Source of the DNA: Paracoccaceae bacterium
Lineage (GTDB): Bacteria > Pseudomonadota > Alphaproteobacteria > Rhodobacterales > Rhodobacteraceae
Direction of reading: 5' to 3'
NCBI GenBank assembly: GCA_028874915.1
Contig: JAPPHA010000054.1
Location: 1 to 64,000 of the forward strand
Length of the DNA stretch: 64,000 nt
Shown: positions 19,447 to 28,610 of the stretch, in pieces
Position numbering within the stretch: the first letter of the stretch is position 1
Layout: every line of letters begins with the position of its first letter
Notes under the pieces: generated by a model
What the model was told of the DNA's origin: nothing
Seen by the model: the letters and a program-made list of their open reading frames with translations, nothing else
Databases searched by the model: none
Program-made: the position numbers and the translations under genes

Positions 19447-20532
19447 ATGAAAAATTCACGACGGATTCTGGCGGGCGTCACCGCTGCGATCCTGGGGATC
19501 GGCATCGTTGCCGGCGCGGCAATCGCCGACGACAAGCTCAAGGTCGGCTTTGTCTATGTCGGACCGGTCGGCGATTTCGGATGGACCTACGAACATGACC
19601 AGGGACGTTTGGCCGTCGAGGCCGCCCTCGGTGACAAGGTCGAGACGTCCTACGTGGAAAGCGTTCCCGAAGGTGCTGATGCCGAACGTGTCATGACTCA
19701 GATGGCGCTTTCGGGTCACGAGCTGATCTTCACCACCTCCTTCGGCTACATGGATCCGACGATCAACGTTGCCGCCAAGTTCCCGGACGTCAAATTCGAA
19801 CATGCCACCGGCTACAAGCGCGCTGACAACGTCTCGACCTACTCGGCCCGCTTCTATGAAGGTCGGACGGTCATCGGTCATATCGCCGGCCACATGACCG
19901 AGTCGAATGTCATCGGGTACATTGCGTCGTTCCCGATTCCCGAAGTCGTCCGTGGCATCAACTCGGCCTATCTGGCCGCCAAGGCCGTCAATCCGGATGT
20001 CCAGTTCAAGATCATCTGGGTGTTCACCTGGTTCGATCCCGGAAAGGAAGCGGATGCGGCAACCGCGCTCATTGAGCAGGGCGCCGATGTCATCATGCAG
20101 CATACCGATTCGCCTGCGGCCATGACGATCGCCGAAGAAAAGGGTGTCTACGCCTTTGGCCAGGCCTCGGACATGATGCAATTCGGCCCGACCGCCCGGC
20201 TGTCCTCGATCATCGACGATTGGGCCCCCTATTATGTGGCACGCACCCAGGCCGTCCTTGACGGAACCTGGGAGTCCATGGACACCTGGGACGGAATTGA
20301 ACCTGGAATGGTCGAGATCGGGGAATTCTCGGACCGGATACCGGAGGATGTCCGGGCCAGCGCAGCCGCCATCCGGGACGGGATCGCGGCCGGAACCCTG
20401 CACTCCTTCACCGGCCCGATCAACCGCCAGGACGGAACGCCCTGGCTCGCCGAAGGCGAAATTGCGGACGACCTGACGCTCTTGACGATGGACTTCTATG
20501 TGGAAGGCGTGGAAGGCGACATTCCGAACTGA
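19447..20532 (+). CDS. BMP family nucleoside/purine-binding lipoprotein-like protein
   Basis: A 361-residue periplasmic binding protein of the BMP (Med/PnrA) family. The signal peptide covers about residues 1-29 (MKNSRRILAGVTAAILGIG, ending AIADD). No lipobox Cys is evident, so it is probably soluble. Family marks are KVGFVYVGPVGDFGWTYEHD, a segment with ELIFTTSFGYMDP, and IPEVVRGINSAYLAA. GGGAGG lies 9 bases before ATG 19447. It is the likely binding partner of the transporter at 14740-18348, on the same strand but about 1.1 kb away. Substrates in the family are nucleosides, and the xdh context suggests purines. Confidence 0.92.
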   Translation: MKNSRRILAGVTAAILGIGIVAGAAIADDKLKVGFVYVGPVGDFGWTYEHDQGRLAVEAALGDKVETSYVESVPEGADAERVMTQMALSGHELIFTTSFGYMDPTINVAAKFPDVKFEHATGYKRADNVSTYSARFYEGRTVIGHIAGHMTESNVIGYIASFPIPEVVRGINSAYLAAKAVNPDVQFKIIWVFTWFDPGKEADAATALIEQGADVIMQHTDSPAAMTIAEEKGVYAFGQASDMMQFGPTARLSSIIDDWAPYYVARTQAVLDGTWESMDTWDGIEPGMVEIGEFSDRIPEDVRASAAAIRDGIAAGTLHSFTGPINRQDGTPWLAEGEIADDLTLLTMDFYVEGVEGDIPN

Positions 20533-20590
20533 CGGACCCATCGGCCCAGAGTCACTCCGGCGGCCAACACGTCAGGCCGACCTGACACGA

Positions 20591-20615
20591 CCCGCACGGC
20601 CCAGCGCCGTGCGGG
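20591..20615. terminator. Perfect 10-bp hairpin between convergent genes
   Basis: CCCGCACGGC and GCCGTGCGGG flank a 5-base loop (CCAGC), 58 bases after the BMP stop and 22 bases after the end of the convergent MFS gene. No T-tract follows on either strand, so it may be a Rho-assisted or mRNA-protecting stem rather than a classical intrinsic terminator. Confidence 0.55.
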
Positions 20616-20637
20616 ACACCCTGTTTCCCGTCACCGT

Positions 20638-21936
20638 TCAGGTGGAGCGGAACCAATCCCGAACGGCCGCGATCAGGACCAGCATCGCCGCCAGTTCTAT
20701 CAGCGATGACAGCAGGAAAGGAGCGCCCGGCAGATAGACCGGGGCCTCATCCCGCGTGAAAACCCTGAAGGTTAATGTCATCACCATGGGACTCAAGATG
20801 GTGGCAACCGCGGTGATCGCGGCGAGCACGCCCTGCAGTTCCCCCTGGGCATCGTCGCTGGCCGACTTCGACAGCAATCCCTGCAGTACCGGATTCGAGA
20901 CCATCCCGAGCGATGACAGGGGTATGAGCACGAAGACCATCCACCCTTCCCGCGCAAAGCCGTAAGCAAGAAACACCATGCAGGTGATGCCGGTGCCGCC
21001 GATCACGGTCCGCCATTCCCCGAATCGCGGAAGGATCACCCGAATCAGCCCACCCTGGACAAGGATGATTGAAACGCCGACGGCGGCAAGGGAGATGCCG
21101 ACCATGAAGGGATCCCAGCGGAACTGCTCCTGTGTGTAGAAGGACCAGACCGCCGGATAGACAAAGAAGGCCAGCGAATGCAGGAAGAAGGCAACGAGGA
21201 GCGGCGCGGCTCCGCGGACCCTGCCTACGTGGCGGAGTGCCCCGAAAGGATTGGCCCGTTCCAAGGAAAAGGGGCGCCTTGTCCGTGCAGTCACCGTTTC
21301 GGGCAAGACGAAATAACCGAAGGCGGCGTTGGCGAATGCGAGTGCGCAGGCGGCGAAAAACGGGGCCCGGGACCCGAATTCGCTGAGCACGCCACCGAGA
21401 AGCGGGCCAAGAATGAATCCCGCGCCAAACGCGGCGCCGACGAGGCCAAAGTTCTGCGATTTTCGGTCTGCCTCCGAAATGTCAGCGACATAGGCAAGCG
21501 CCGTCGCATTGGTCGCGGCCGTGATTCCCCCGATGATCCGTCCTGCCAAAAGGATCCAGATCGATGCGGTCAAGCCCATGATCAGATAGTCGATTCCCAT
21601 CACGACCAGCGAGATCAGCAGTACCGGCCGCCGGCCGCGACTGTCAGAGAGGCTGCCGAGCGCCGGTCCGAAGAGAAACTGCATGGCCGCGAACGATGTT
21701 GCGAGCAAACCGCCCCAGACGGCCGCCGCACTGAGGTCGAGTCCGCGGAGATCGCGGATCAGGTCCGGCATGACAGGAACAATCAGGCCGATGCCCATGG
21801 CATCGATCACGACGGTGACCAGGATGAACGTGATGGCGAAGCGTGCGGACACCGGGTCGGGACCCCCAAGATATGGACCCGGCGCCGCGATCAGCTGCGC
21901 CCCGCCGGCCAGTGTGCCGGCAACATCGCCGAGCAT
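20638..21936 (-). CDS. MFS transporter, TetA-like drug/metabolite exporter
   Basis: A 432-residue inner-membrane protein with about 12 hydrophobic segments. The loop motif A of the major facilitator superfamily is clear (GSLSDSRGRRPVLL, near residue 95), and VVIDAMGIGLIVPVMPDLI in the first helix is typical of the TetA branch. The N-terminal 25 residues before the first helix may be over-extended; a later start near VSARFAITF is possible. It lies 111 bases downstream of the enolase-superfamily gene on the same strand, so it may export or import a metabolite of that pathway rather than a drug. Confidence 0.85.
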   Translation of the reverse strand: MLGDVAGTLAGGAQLIAAPGPYLGGPDPVSARFAITFILVTVVIDAMGIGLIVPVMPDLIRDLRGLDLSAAAVWGGLLATSFAAMQFLFGPALGSLSDSRGRRPVLLISLVVMGIDYLIMGLTASIWILLAGRIIGGITAATNATALAYVADISEADRKSQNFGLVGAAFGAGFILGPLLGGVLSEFGSRAPFFAACALAFANAAFGYFVLPETVTARTRRPFSLERANPFGALRHVGRVRGAAPLLVAFFLHSLAFFVYPAVWSFYTQEQFRWDPFMVGISLAAVGVSIILVQGGLIRVILPRFGEWRTVIGGTGITCMVFLAYGFAREGWMVFVLIPLSSLGMVSNPVLQGLLSKSASDDAQGELQGVLAAITAVATILSPMVMTLTFRVFTRDEAPVYLPGAPFLLSSLIELAAMLVLIAAVRDWFRST

Positions 21937-22047
21937 GCCACGGACCGACTGTCGATCTCAAGGCCTCGATTCAGGCCCGGGGCGGTTCGGGACACTGACA
22001 GATTCGGCCAGCCCGGGAACAATGAACGGTCCGCCGGACCGATCCTC

Positions 22048-23283
22048 TCACAACCGCGGTGGAGCGCCGCCAACGAAGGCGTTCGGGCGATCGTACCGGC
22101 AGGGTTCCTCCTGCATTTCGAGATGCAGTGCAGTTCCGTCATACGGGTTCTGTCGGGCCAGATCCTCGTCGAAGACGATACCGAGCCCCGGCGCGGTCGG
22201 CGCTGTGATGAAGCCTTCTTCCCAGTGAATTGGGTCACCGATCAGCTTCCGGTGGAATTCACCACCGGTCTGGATCGTCTCCACCATGAGCAAATTGGGA
22301 ATGCAGGCCGCCAACTGGATGTTCGCCGCCCATTCCACCGGGCCGGCATAGAGGTGCGGCGCCATTTGTGCGTTGAACACCTCCGCAATGGCCGCGATCT
22401 TCTTGGCCTCGAGAATGCCGCCAACGCGGCCAAGCGCCGGCTGAAGAATGGCGGCGCCACCGGACCTGAGAACGGCGGTGAATTCGGCCTTGGTCGTCAA
22501 CCGCTCGCCCGTCGCAACCGGAATTCGCACAGCGGATGCAACCTGGGAGAGCGCGTCCGGATTGTCAGGCGGCACTGGCTCCTCGAACCACAGCAGGTCA
22601 AAGGGCTCGAGCCGCTGGCCGAGGCGGATCGCACCGGCGGTCGTGAACTGGCCGTGCGTTCCGAAAAGGAGATCAGCGCGCTGGCCGATGCGATTTCGCA
22701 GAGACCGGCAGAACGCGACCGACAATTCGATGTCGCTCATTGCCGGTTGGTGGCCACCTCGGATCGTATAGGGCCCGGCCGGGTCAAATTTGAGCGCCGT
22801 GAAGCCGAGCGCAACCATGGCTTCTGCACTCTCGGCTGCCATGTCAGGGCTTGACCAGAACCCGTTCAAGTCGTGGCAGGGCAATGGATAGAGATAGCTA
22901 TAGGATCGAATCCTCGGATTGATCCGGCCGCCCAGGAGAGCGTAAATCGGCCGGTCCCGGGCTTTTCCAAGGATGTCCCAGCAAGCCATTTCCAGACCCG
23001 AGAATGCGCCCATCACGGTGGGGTCCGGACGTTGGGTGAAACCGGAGGAGTACACCCGGCGGAACATCAGTTCGATGTTCTCGGGCGACTCGCCCGCCAT
23101 ATGCCGTTCGAATACGTCCCGGATCACCGCGTCCATGGTCGCAGGGCCGACCGCCGCGGCGTAGACTTCACCGTAACCGACGATCCCACAGCTGGTTGTC
23201 AGTTTGACGAAGACGAAATAACGCCCGCCCCAGCCCGGCGGCGGGTTGCCGACCACGAAGACGTCGAGGTCGGCAAGCTGCAT
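22048..23283 (-). CDS. Enolase-superfamily (mandelate racemase/dehydratase) enzyme
   Basis: A 411-residue enzyme of the mandelate racemase/muconate-lactonising group, which abstract the proton next to a carboxylate and most often dehydrate sugar acids. The N-terminal cap is followed by a TIM barrel with ALKFDPAG, LLFGTHGQFT near residue 210, and the metal-site strands LLWFEEPVPPDN and PVATGERLTT. A His-containing MAPHLYAGP follows. These marks resemble galactonate/gluconate-dehydratase relatives, but the substrate cannot be named. Its ATG overlaps the stop of the dehydrogenase gene by one base, so the two are coupled. Confidence 0.85.
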   Translation of the reverse strand: MQLADLDVFVVGNPPPGWGGRYFVFVKLTTSCGIVGYGEVYAAAVGPATMDAVIRDVFERHMAGESPENIELMFRRVYSSGFTQRPDPTVMGAFSGLEMACWDILGKARDRPIYALLGGRINPRIRSYSYLYPLPCHDLNGFWSSPDMAAESAEAMVALGFTALKFDPAGPYTIRGGHQPAMSDIELSVAFCRSLRNRIGQRADLLFGTHGQFTTAGAIRLGQRLEPFDLLWFEEPVPPDNPDALSQVASAVRIPVATGERLTTKAEFTAVLRSGGAAILQPALGRVGGILEAKKIAAIAEVFNAQMAPHLYAGPVEWAANIQLAACIPNLLMVETIQTGGEFHRKLIGDPIHWEEGFITAPTAPGLGIVFDEDLARQNPYDGTALHLEMQEEPCRYDRPNAFVGGAPPRL

Positions 23284-24380
23284 CAGCTGTGACCTTTCAT
23301 GACAATGACGTTCCGCCGCGACCGACCCGCCCGAGTGTCGGCGATGGCGTCGTTGATCCGTTCAAGCGGATAGCGTCCGGTCACCAACTCATCGAGTTTG
23401 ACTCGACCCTGTCGGTAGAGGTCAAGGAGCCAGGGGATGTCCCGCGACAACACTGTGTCGCCCATTGCGGACCCCCGGATACTCTGGCCGAAAAATGCGA
23501 AAACCATCGGGGACCACCTGGCCAGCGCGTCCGACGCGGGCATGCCGACCGCCACCAGTTCGCCACCAGGCGCCAGAAACCGCGGGGCTCTCTCGTAGGC
23601 GGCGGCGGCGCCGACGGTCACGAGGACGGTGTCGGCGCCGCGTCCGTCGGTCAGGCGACGGATCTGGCGATGCACGTCCTTGTCATCGCCGCGGACTCCA
23701 TGGGTCGCACCGAATTCACGGGCACCGTCGAGCTTTTCGTCGAGTACATCGACAGCGATCACACGTGCTGCTCCGGCGACCCGGGCGCCCTGGATGCTGT
23801 TCAATCCGACGCCGCCGGCACCAACCACCACGACATTGCTGCCGGCCCTGATGCCGGCCGTGTTGACGGCGGCACCGACACCGGTGATGACGCCGCAGGA
23901 CAGCAGGCAGGCGACATCGAGCGCAATGGCGTCCGGGATCGCCTGAATCTGACTCTGGTCGACCACCGCCCGCTCGGCAAAGGCGGCGGTGCAAAGCCCC
24001 TGTTCCAGCGGTGTCGACGCCGGGTCCCGGAGCCGGATCGGGCTTGAATTGACCTTGTCGAACGACGCTTCGCATGTGGCCGGTGAACCACACTGGCAGG
24101 ACCGACAGGACCCGCAGGACCGGATCAGGGTGACCAGCACCGGGTCGCCGACGACGAATCCGGCGACACCGGGTCCCGTCGCCCGGACATGACCGGCGGC
24201 CTCGTGTCCGTAGACCGCTGGAAGGTGCCCGCCCCAGGCCCCGTCGATATAGTGAATGTCGGAATGGCAAATGGCGCAGGCGGCAATCTCGACTTCGACC
24301 TCGCCCCGTCCCGGCGGTCTGAGATCGACGTCGACGATGTCCAGGTCCTTTCCAAACTCCCGGCAGACCGCTGCTTTCAT
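23283..24380 (-). CDS. Zinc-dependent alcohol dehydrogenase (MDR family)
   Basis: A 365-residue medium-chain dehydrogenase. The catalytic zinc ligands are in CAICHSDIHYIDG and GHEAAGHV; the structural zinc site is a Cys cluster (SCGSCRSCQCGSPATC, residues 87-103). The NAD-binding fold contains VVVVGAGGVGLNSIQGA. It resembles class III-like alcohol dehydrogenases acting on primary alcohols or aldehyde adducts. ATG 24380 has AGAGGAG upstream. Coupled to the enolase-superfamily gene, it may oxidise a sugar or polyol before dehydration (inference). Confidence 0.88.
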   Translation of the reverse strand: MKAAVCREFGKDLDIVDVDLRPPGRGEVEVEIAACAICHSDIHYIDGAWGGHLPAVYGHEAAGHVRATGPGVAGFVVGDPVLVTLIRSCGSCRSCQCGSPATCEASFDKVNSSPIRLRDPASTPLEQGLCTAAFAERAVVDQSQIQAIPDAIALDVACLLSCGVITGVGAAVNTAGIRAGSNVVVVGAGGVGLNSIQGARVAGAARVIAVDVLDEKLDGAREFGATHGVRGDDKDVHRQIRRLTDGRGADTVLVTVGAAAAYERAPRFLAPGGELVAVGMPASDALARWSPMVFAFFGQSIRGSAMGDTVLSRDIPWLLDLYRQGRVKLDELVTGRYPLERINDAIADTRAGRSRRNVIVMKGHS

Positions 24381-24466
24381 GAATTCCGCTCCTCTGAGAA
24401 ATCATCATCACGACATCCGAATTCTACAGATGTCCCCTGATTGAGACGGGCAACCCGTCAGTCCGG

Positions 24467-25450
24467 TCACGAGTCGGCACCATCTCCGGATGTCCTGGGT
24501 CCGCTCGCCCACAGGCAGATCAAGTCGGTTGCGACATGGGCGCCGGCAACAGCAGTTGCGCCAGTCGTGTCATAGGGCGGCGAGACTTCCACCACATCCA
24601 TTCCCACGAGATTGATGCCGGCGAGATCCCTGAGGATGGTCGCGGCCTGGGCCGAGGTGAGTCCACCCCAGACCGGAGTTCCGGTTCCGGGCGCATAGGC
24701 CGGGTCGAGGGCGTCGATGTCGAAGCTCAGGTAGACCGGCCGGTCGCCGAGGATCTCCCGGATACGTCGAGCCGTTCTGACAGGGCCTTCACCATGCACC
24801 TGACGGGCGTCGAGAATGTTGACGCCCAACGTGTCCGGGTTGCTGGTCCGAATACCGACCTGGACCGAGTGTTCCGGATCGATCAGCCCCTCCCGCACGG
24901 CGTGATAGAACATGGTGCCGTGATCCACCCGTTCCGGATCGGAATCGGGCCATGTGTCCGAATGGGCATCGAACTGGAGCAATGACAGCCGACCAAAGGC
25001 GGCGCTGTGGGCCTTGAGAATCGGATACGTGATGTAATGGTCGCCTCCAAAGGTCAGCACGGTCACTCCGGAATCGATGATGCGGGCCATGTAGCGGGTC
25101 AGTGCCGCCGGAAATTCGCCAAGTCGACCGTAATCGAATCCGAAATCGCCATGGTCTGAAATATCGAGATCGGTGATCGGATTGACGTCCCATCCGTACG
25201 GGGCGTCGTACCCCTGGAGAATCGAGGCTTCACGGATGGCCCGGGGACCGAACCGGGTGCCGGGACGGTTGCTTGTGGCACAGTCGAACGGAACGCCGGT
25301 GACCGTCAGGTCGATGGCGTCGAGCGACCTCGAATACGGACGCCGCAGGAAGCTGACCGCCCCGGAGTAGGTCGCCTCCGTCGAATAGCCGCGAAACCTC
25401 GCTCCCGAGGTCGCGGCATCGCTCACCGGTTCTTGTTCGGGATTGTTCAC
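24467..25450 (-). CDS. speB: Agmatinase-like ureohydrolase
   Basis: A 327-residue member of the arginase/agmatinase family, which hydrolyse guanidino compounds to urea and an amine at a two-manganese centre. The metal-binding marks are present: GGDHYITYP, QFDAHSDTW and SFDIDALDPAYAPGTG. Agmatine is the commonest substrate, but homologues also act on guanidinobutyrate and related compounds, so the symbol is tentative. GTG 25450 is the start, with AGAGGA about 11 bases upstream. It follows dtd by 27 bases on the same strand. Confidence 0.85.
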   Translation of the reverse strand: MNNPEQEPVSDAATSGARFRGYSTEATYSGAVSFLRRPYSRSLDAIDLTVTGVPFDCATSNRPGTRFGPRAIREASILQGYDAPYGWDVNPITDLDISDHGDFGFDYGRLGEFPAALTRYMARIIDSGVTVLTFGGDHYITYPILKAHSAAFGRLSLLQFDAHSDTWPDSDPERVDHGTMFYHAVREGLIDPEHSVQVGIRTSNPDTLGVNILDARQVHGEGPVRTARRIREILGDRPVYLSFDIDALDPAYAPGTGTPVWGGLTSAQAATILRDLAGINLVGMDVVEVSPPYDTTGATAVAGAHVATDLICLWASGPRTSGDGADS

Positions 25451-25477
25451 GAGGCCGGTCGTCCTCTTCTCACCCGG

Positions 25478-25915
25478 TCATACGTCCAGCATGATGGTGA
25501 CCGGACCGTCGTTTTCGAGCGAAACCGCCATCTCCGCTCCGAAGACTCCGGTCTCGACATCGACGCCATGCTGCCGGACGCTTTCGCAAAAGGCCAGATA
25601 CATTCGTTCACCGACTTCCGGCGACGCGGCTCCGGAAAATCCCGGCCGATTGCCGCGGGAAGTGTCCGCAGCCAACGTGAACTGGCTGACGATCAGTGCC
25701 TGGCCGCCAGCATCGACGAGTGACCGATTCATCCGTCCGGCATCGTCACGGAATACCCTGAGATTGACGAACTTGCGGGCGAGCAGGGGAATTCGGTCTT
25801 CCACATCTCCGGCCATGGCGCAGAAGAAACCGAGGAGACCGCCGCCAATGCTCCCGGTCACCCGACCTTCCACGCGGACGGCCGCCGATGAAACTCTTTG
25901 AACCAGCAAGCGCAT
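25478..25915 (-). CDS. dtd: D-aminoacyl-tRNA deacylase
   Basis: Removes D-amino acids, and glycine from tRNA-Ala, mischarged on tRNA. The 145-residue length matches the family. It starts MRLLVQRVSSAAVRVEG, contains the cross-subunit SQFTLAADTSRGNRPGFS segment with its SQFTL active-site motif, and ends with NDGPVTIMLDV, corresponding to the NxGP(V/F)T motif. ATG 25915 was chosen because homology begins there; in-frame codons continue upstream to 26002 without conserved sequence. Confidence 0.93.
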   Translation of the reverse strand: MRLLVQRVSSAAVRVEGRVTGSIGGGLLGFFCAMAGDVEDRIPLLARKFVNLRVFRDDAGRMNRSLVDAGGQALIVSQFTLAADTSRGNRPGFSGAASPEVGERMYLAFCESVRQHGVDVETGVFGAEMAVSLENDGPVTIMLDV

Positions 25916-26384
25916 CGGCAAATCCCTGTCCTGATGTCTGGTGCCACCCGGAGGGCCCCGGCGCTGCAACCGTCCATAGCCGCCCGCGGGGGCGTTGGCC
26001 AACTGAATCCTTGCTGCCCGGTTCCGGATACTTCCGAAACGCCGCCAATGTGTTCGCTACGGTATTTCACAACCTGACGCATGGCGCCAATGGCGGCGAC
26101 GCCAGACGCCAACACTGGGTGGAGTTTCGTGTTGAAACTGCTGCCGGTCACATAAACCGACACGAGACGGGGATTCACAAGGCGTCCCTCGGGTCAAGAC
26201 GGTCTGACCTCTTTTCTCGCTGTCCGGGATGCCGTCAGATGGGAAAAGCAACATCGACCCGAACCGCAATGCGCCAAGCCACTGGCTCCTTCCCCGACCC
26301 CGACGGCAAACTGCAACTCCACGCCTACGAGACATCGTCCTCGTCTTGACGGAACGGATCCGATTCCATAGTCACTGCCGCCGT
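25916..26384. other. Intergenic stretch between dtd and tRNA-Met
   Basis: About 0.47 kb with no recognisable protein-coding gene. It separates the leftward dtd/speB group from the rightward tRNA gene and must contain both promoters. A possible tRNA promoter is noted separately. Confidence 0.5.
26346..26374 (+). promoter_or_regulatory. Possible promoter of tRNA-Met
   Basis: TTGACG (26346-26351), a 17-base spacer and TAGTCA (26369-26374) lie at a distance that would start transcription about 4 bases before the tRNA. The -10 hexamer is a weak match. Confidence 0.3.
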
Positions 26385-26461
26385 GGCGGAGTAGCTCAGT
26401 CGGTTAGAGCAGCGGAATCATAATCCGCGTGTCGGGGGTTCAAGTCCCTCCTCCGCTACCA
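26385..26461 (+). tRNA. tRNA-Met (CAT anticodon, elongator)
   Basis: A complete 77-base cloverleaf with encoded CCA. The acceptor stem is GGCGGAG/CTCCGCT with a G-U first pair, the D arm is GCTC/GAGC, the anticodon stem is GCGGA/TCCGC with loop ATCATAA (anticodon CAT), and the T arm is GGGGG TTCAAGT CCCTC. The paired first base rules out the initiator tRNA, which has an unpaired C1-A72. The sequence resembles alphaproteobacterial elongator tRNA-Met rather than lysidine-modified tRNA-Ile(CAT). Confidence 0.93.
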
Positions 26462-26620
26462 GGTCCTGGATCGACTTCCAGCCCGGCCGTTCTCCGCTTC
26501 TCCATATCCTTAATCCCCGGAATGTGTCGTCGATTTCCGGTCTCCGTCCTGGGAACGGAGACCCGGAAGAACGGCCAGCCCGTACACTTGTTCACCGGGT
26601 GTTCCGGATTCCTGGTTCCG

Positions 26621-27583
26621 TTACCGGCGACCGGAAATCCGTCGGGCGCTCGGTCCAACCCCGAACCGGGTCTCCCGGACAGCCACGAAGACACCCGATC
26701 CGAGGATCAAGAGAATCCCGAAGGCGGACAGTGTGTCCGGCAGTTCGTCCCAGATCACGTAGCCCCAGATGACGGCGAGAACCAGAACCGTGTATTCGAA
26801 GGGAGCGACCAGTCCCGCCTCGCCGAGCCGGTAGGCCTGGGAGATCAGATAGCCGCCGGCTGCGCTGAAGATCCCGGTCAAGGCGATAACCGGCCAGTCG
26901 TGTACGAGCGGCCACTGCCAGGCGCGAAACAGGAATTCGAGAGCCGGGTTTCCCGTCCCGGCGAAGCGACCGTCCCCGAAGGCCAGCCCCATTCCCGAAC
27001 AGACGACAATAAATGTGAGCTGGATGTAGAGCGCCATTGTCGAGGCCCGCTCGGAGAGCCCCATGTTCCGGGTCAGGGTATGCAAGGTCGCATAGGCCAC
27101 CGCGGCCACGACAGGCAACAGGACAGCCCACTGGAAACTGACAGCGCCGGGCTGGACGATCACAAGCACGCCGACGAAACCGATCGTCAGCGCCAGCCAG
27201 CGACGAATGCCCACCGGCTCTTTCAGGAACACCGCCGAAAACCCGGTGATCAAGAGCGGCGCCACGAAGAAAATTGCCGTTGCTTCTGCCAGTGAGACCA
27301 CGACGATACTGCAGAAGAAGGCCATGTTCGCAATGACAACGCAGAGTCCACGAAGAACATGCATCATCGGCCGCCGGGTGCGCAGTCTCTCCCAGCCCCC
27401 CTCCAGGGGAACTGCGATGGAAAGGGTAATCACAAGTGCGATGAGCGCCCGCATGAGTACAATCTGGTGTAGCGGATAGCCGCCACTCAACCATTTGACC
27501 GAGACGTCATTGAGCGAAAACATCACTGAGGCACCAAGAACGCAGACCACGCTCAACTGCCCAAGTCTTTCGGAAGGAATCAT
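26621..27583 (-). CDS. DMT superfamily (EamA) transporter
   Basis: A 320-residue inner-membrane protein with ten predicted hydrophobic segments in two EamA repeats. The first repeat begins near residue 12 (VLGASVMFSLNDVSVKWL) and the second near 155. Typical loop marks are VSLAEATAIFFVAPLLIT and AYRLGEAGLVAPFEYT. Family members export amino acids or other small metabolites; the substrate is not predictable. It stands alone on the minus strand, downstream of the RraA-like gene by 290 bases that hold no recognisable gene. Confidence 0.88.
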   Translation of the reverse strand: MIPSERLGQLSVVCVLGASVMFSLNDVSVKWLSGGYPLHQIVLMRALIALVITLSIAVPLEGGWERLRTRRPMMHVLRGLCVVIANMAFFCSIVVVSLAEATAIFFVAPLLITGFSAVFLKEPVGIRRWLALTIGFVGVLVIVQPGAVSFQWAVLLPVVAAVAYATLHTLTRNMGLSERASTMALYIQLTFIVVCSGMGLAFGDGRFAGTGNPALEFLFRAWQWPLVHDWPVIALTGIFSAAGGYLISQAYRLGEAGLVAPFEYTVLVLAVIWGYVIWDELPDTLSAFGILLILGSGVFVAVRETRFGVGPSARRISGRR

Positions 27584-27873
27584 GGCGGGTTCGCGCTGTC
27601 ACCGTCGACTCATCCGCCGACAGTTCGCAGTTCCATTCCCGTTCGGCACCCCAATTTGCGACCCCGATGTCGCAATTGACACATGCTTTTGCCTCACCGG
27701 GTCGGAGCGAGCCGATCCATGGCCGGTGGCAGGAGACATTTAGAGTGACAATTCAGAAGGATCGTGGGCTGGTCCGCAGGCACCAGGGATTGATAGCCGA
27801 CCGCGACATGGCCTCATCCGGGATCGGTGCGGCATCGGTCCCGTTCGACCCCGGCGTGCCGGCAATGACGCGG

Positions 27874-28566
27874 TCAGTTCCGCGATCGCTCCATATTGGC
27901 GAAGGCCGCTTCGAAAGCCGCCAGATCAAAGTCCTCCCGACGCGCCGGTTCGAGAAGGATCCGCTCGCTGGCCAGGCAACCCGCAATCCCGTCCGCGAGC
28001 CCATCGATGACGCCTTCGGGTATGACCACGGCACCGTGCCGATCGGCATGGATCAGTTCACCCGGGGAGACGTCGAGTCCGAAGACTCTAACCCGCGTGT
28101 TGACATCGAGAACATGGACAAAGCCATGGCTGGGAAGGACCGTTCCGGCGATCACGACGAATCCTTCAGGAAGGTCCCCGAGGTCACGCATCACCCCGTT
28201 GGTTACGGCACCCGCGAATCCGAAACCGCGATGAATTGTGGCGTTGAGTTCGCCCCACCATGCCCCCAGGACATCCGGGACATCGACATCCTCAATCACG
28301 ACAATGCCGGGGCGCGGACCACCAGCCATATATCGATAGTAATCGAGCCGCCGGTTCCGGAGCGCCTCCGCGTTTTCCTCGGGCCGTCTGGCGGAGACCC
28401 TGGCCGTCCTGGCATAACCAACGATGGCTGGCGCGTCGGGCGCGCTTGAGATCATCGTGGTCCGTGTATAACGGTCGAAGTCCCGGGATCCCTGTACGCG
28501 CTCGATTGCGTTGCACACTGTCGGCGTGTCAACCTGACGCAGGCGCTCCAGAAGTGCCTCATCCAT
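27874..28566 (-). CDS. RraA/aldolase-type family protein
   Basis: A 230-residue protein of the RraA-like family, which includes the RNase E inhibitor RraA and the HMG/CHA (oxaloacetate decarboxylating) aldolases. Marks are LRQVDTPTVCNAIER near the N-terminus, GFAGAVTNGVMRDLGDL (residues 117-133) and LIHADRHGAVVIPEG (about 176-190). The D-x-x-HADRHG pattern is the family metal/ligand region. ATG 28566 has AAGGAAA about 8 bases upstream. As last gene of an MttB/hydrolase operon it is more likely a metabolic lyase than an RNase regulator (inference). Confidence 0.82.
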   Translation of the reverse strand: MDEALLERLRQVDTPTVCNAIERVQGSRDFDRYTRTTMISSAPDAPAIVGYARTARVSARRPEENAEALRNRRLDYYRYMAGGPRPGIVVIEDVDVPDVLGAWWGELNATIHRGFGFAGAVTNGVMRDLGDLPEGFVVIAGTVLPSHGFVHVLDVNTRVRVFGLDVSPGELIHADRHGAVVIPEGVIDGLADGIAGCLASERILLEPARREDFDLAAFEAAFANMERSRN

Positions 28567-28610
28567 TGCAGTGTTTTCCTTCACCAATGCCCGTGCACTG
28601 CCACCCCGGC

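Noticed and set aside
26466-26481. Short stem after tRNA-Met as terminator
   Set aside because: CTGGA/TCCAG is only 5 bp and has no T-tract.
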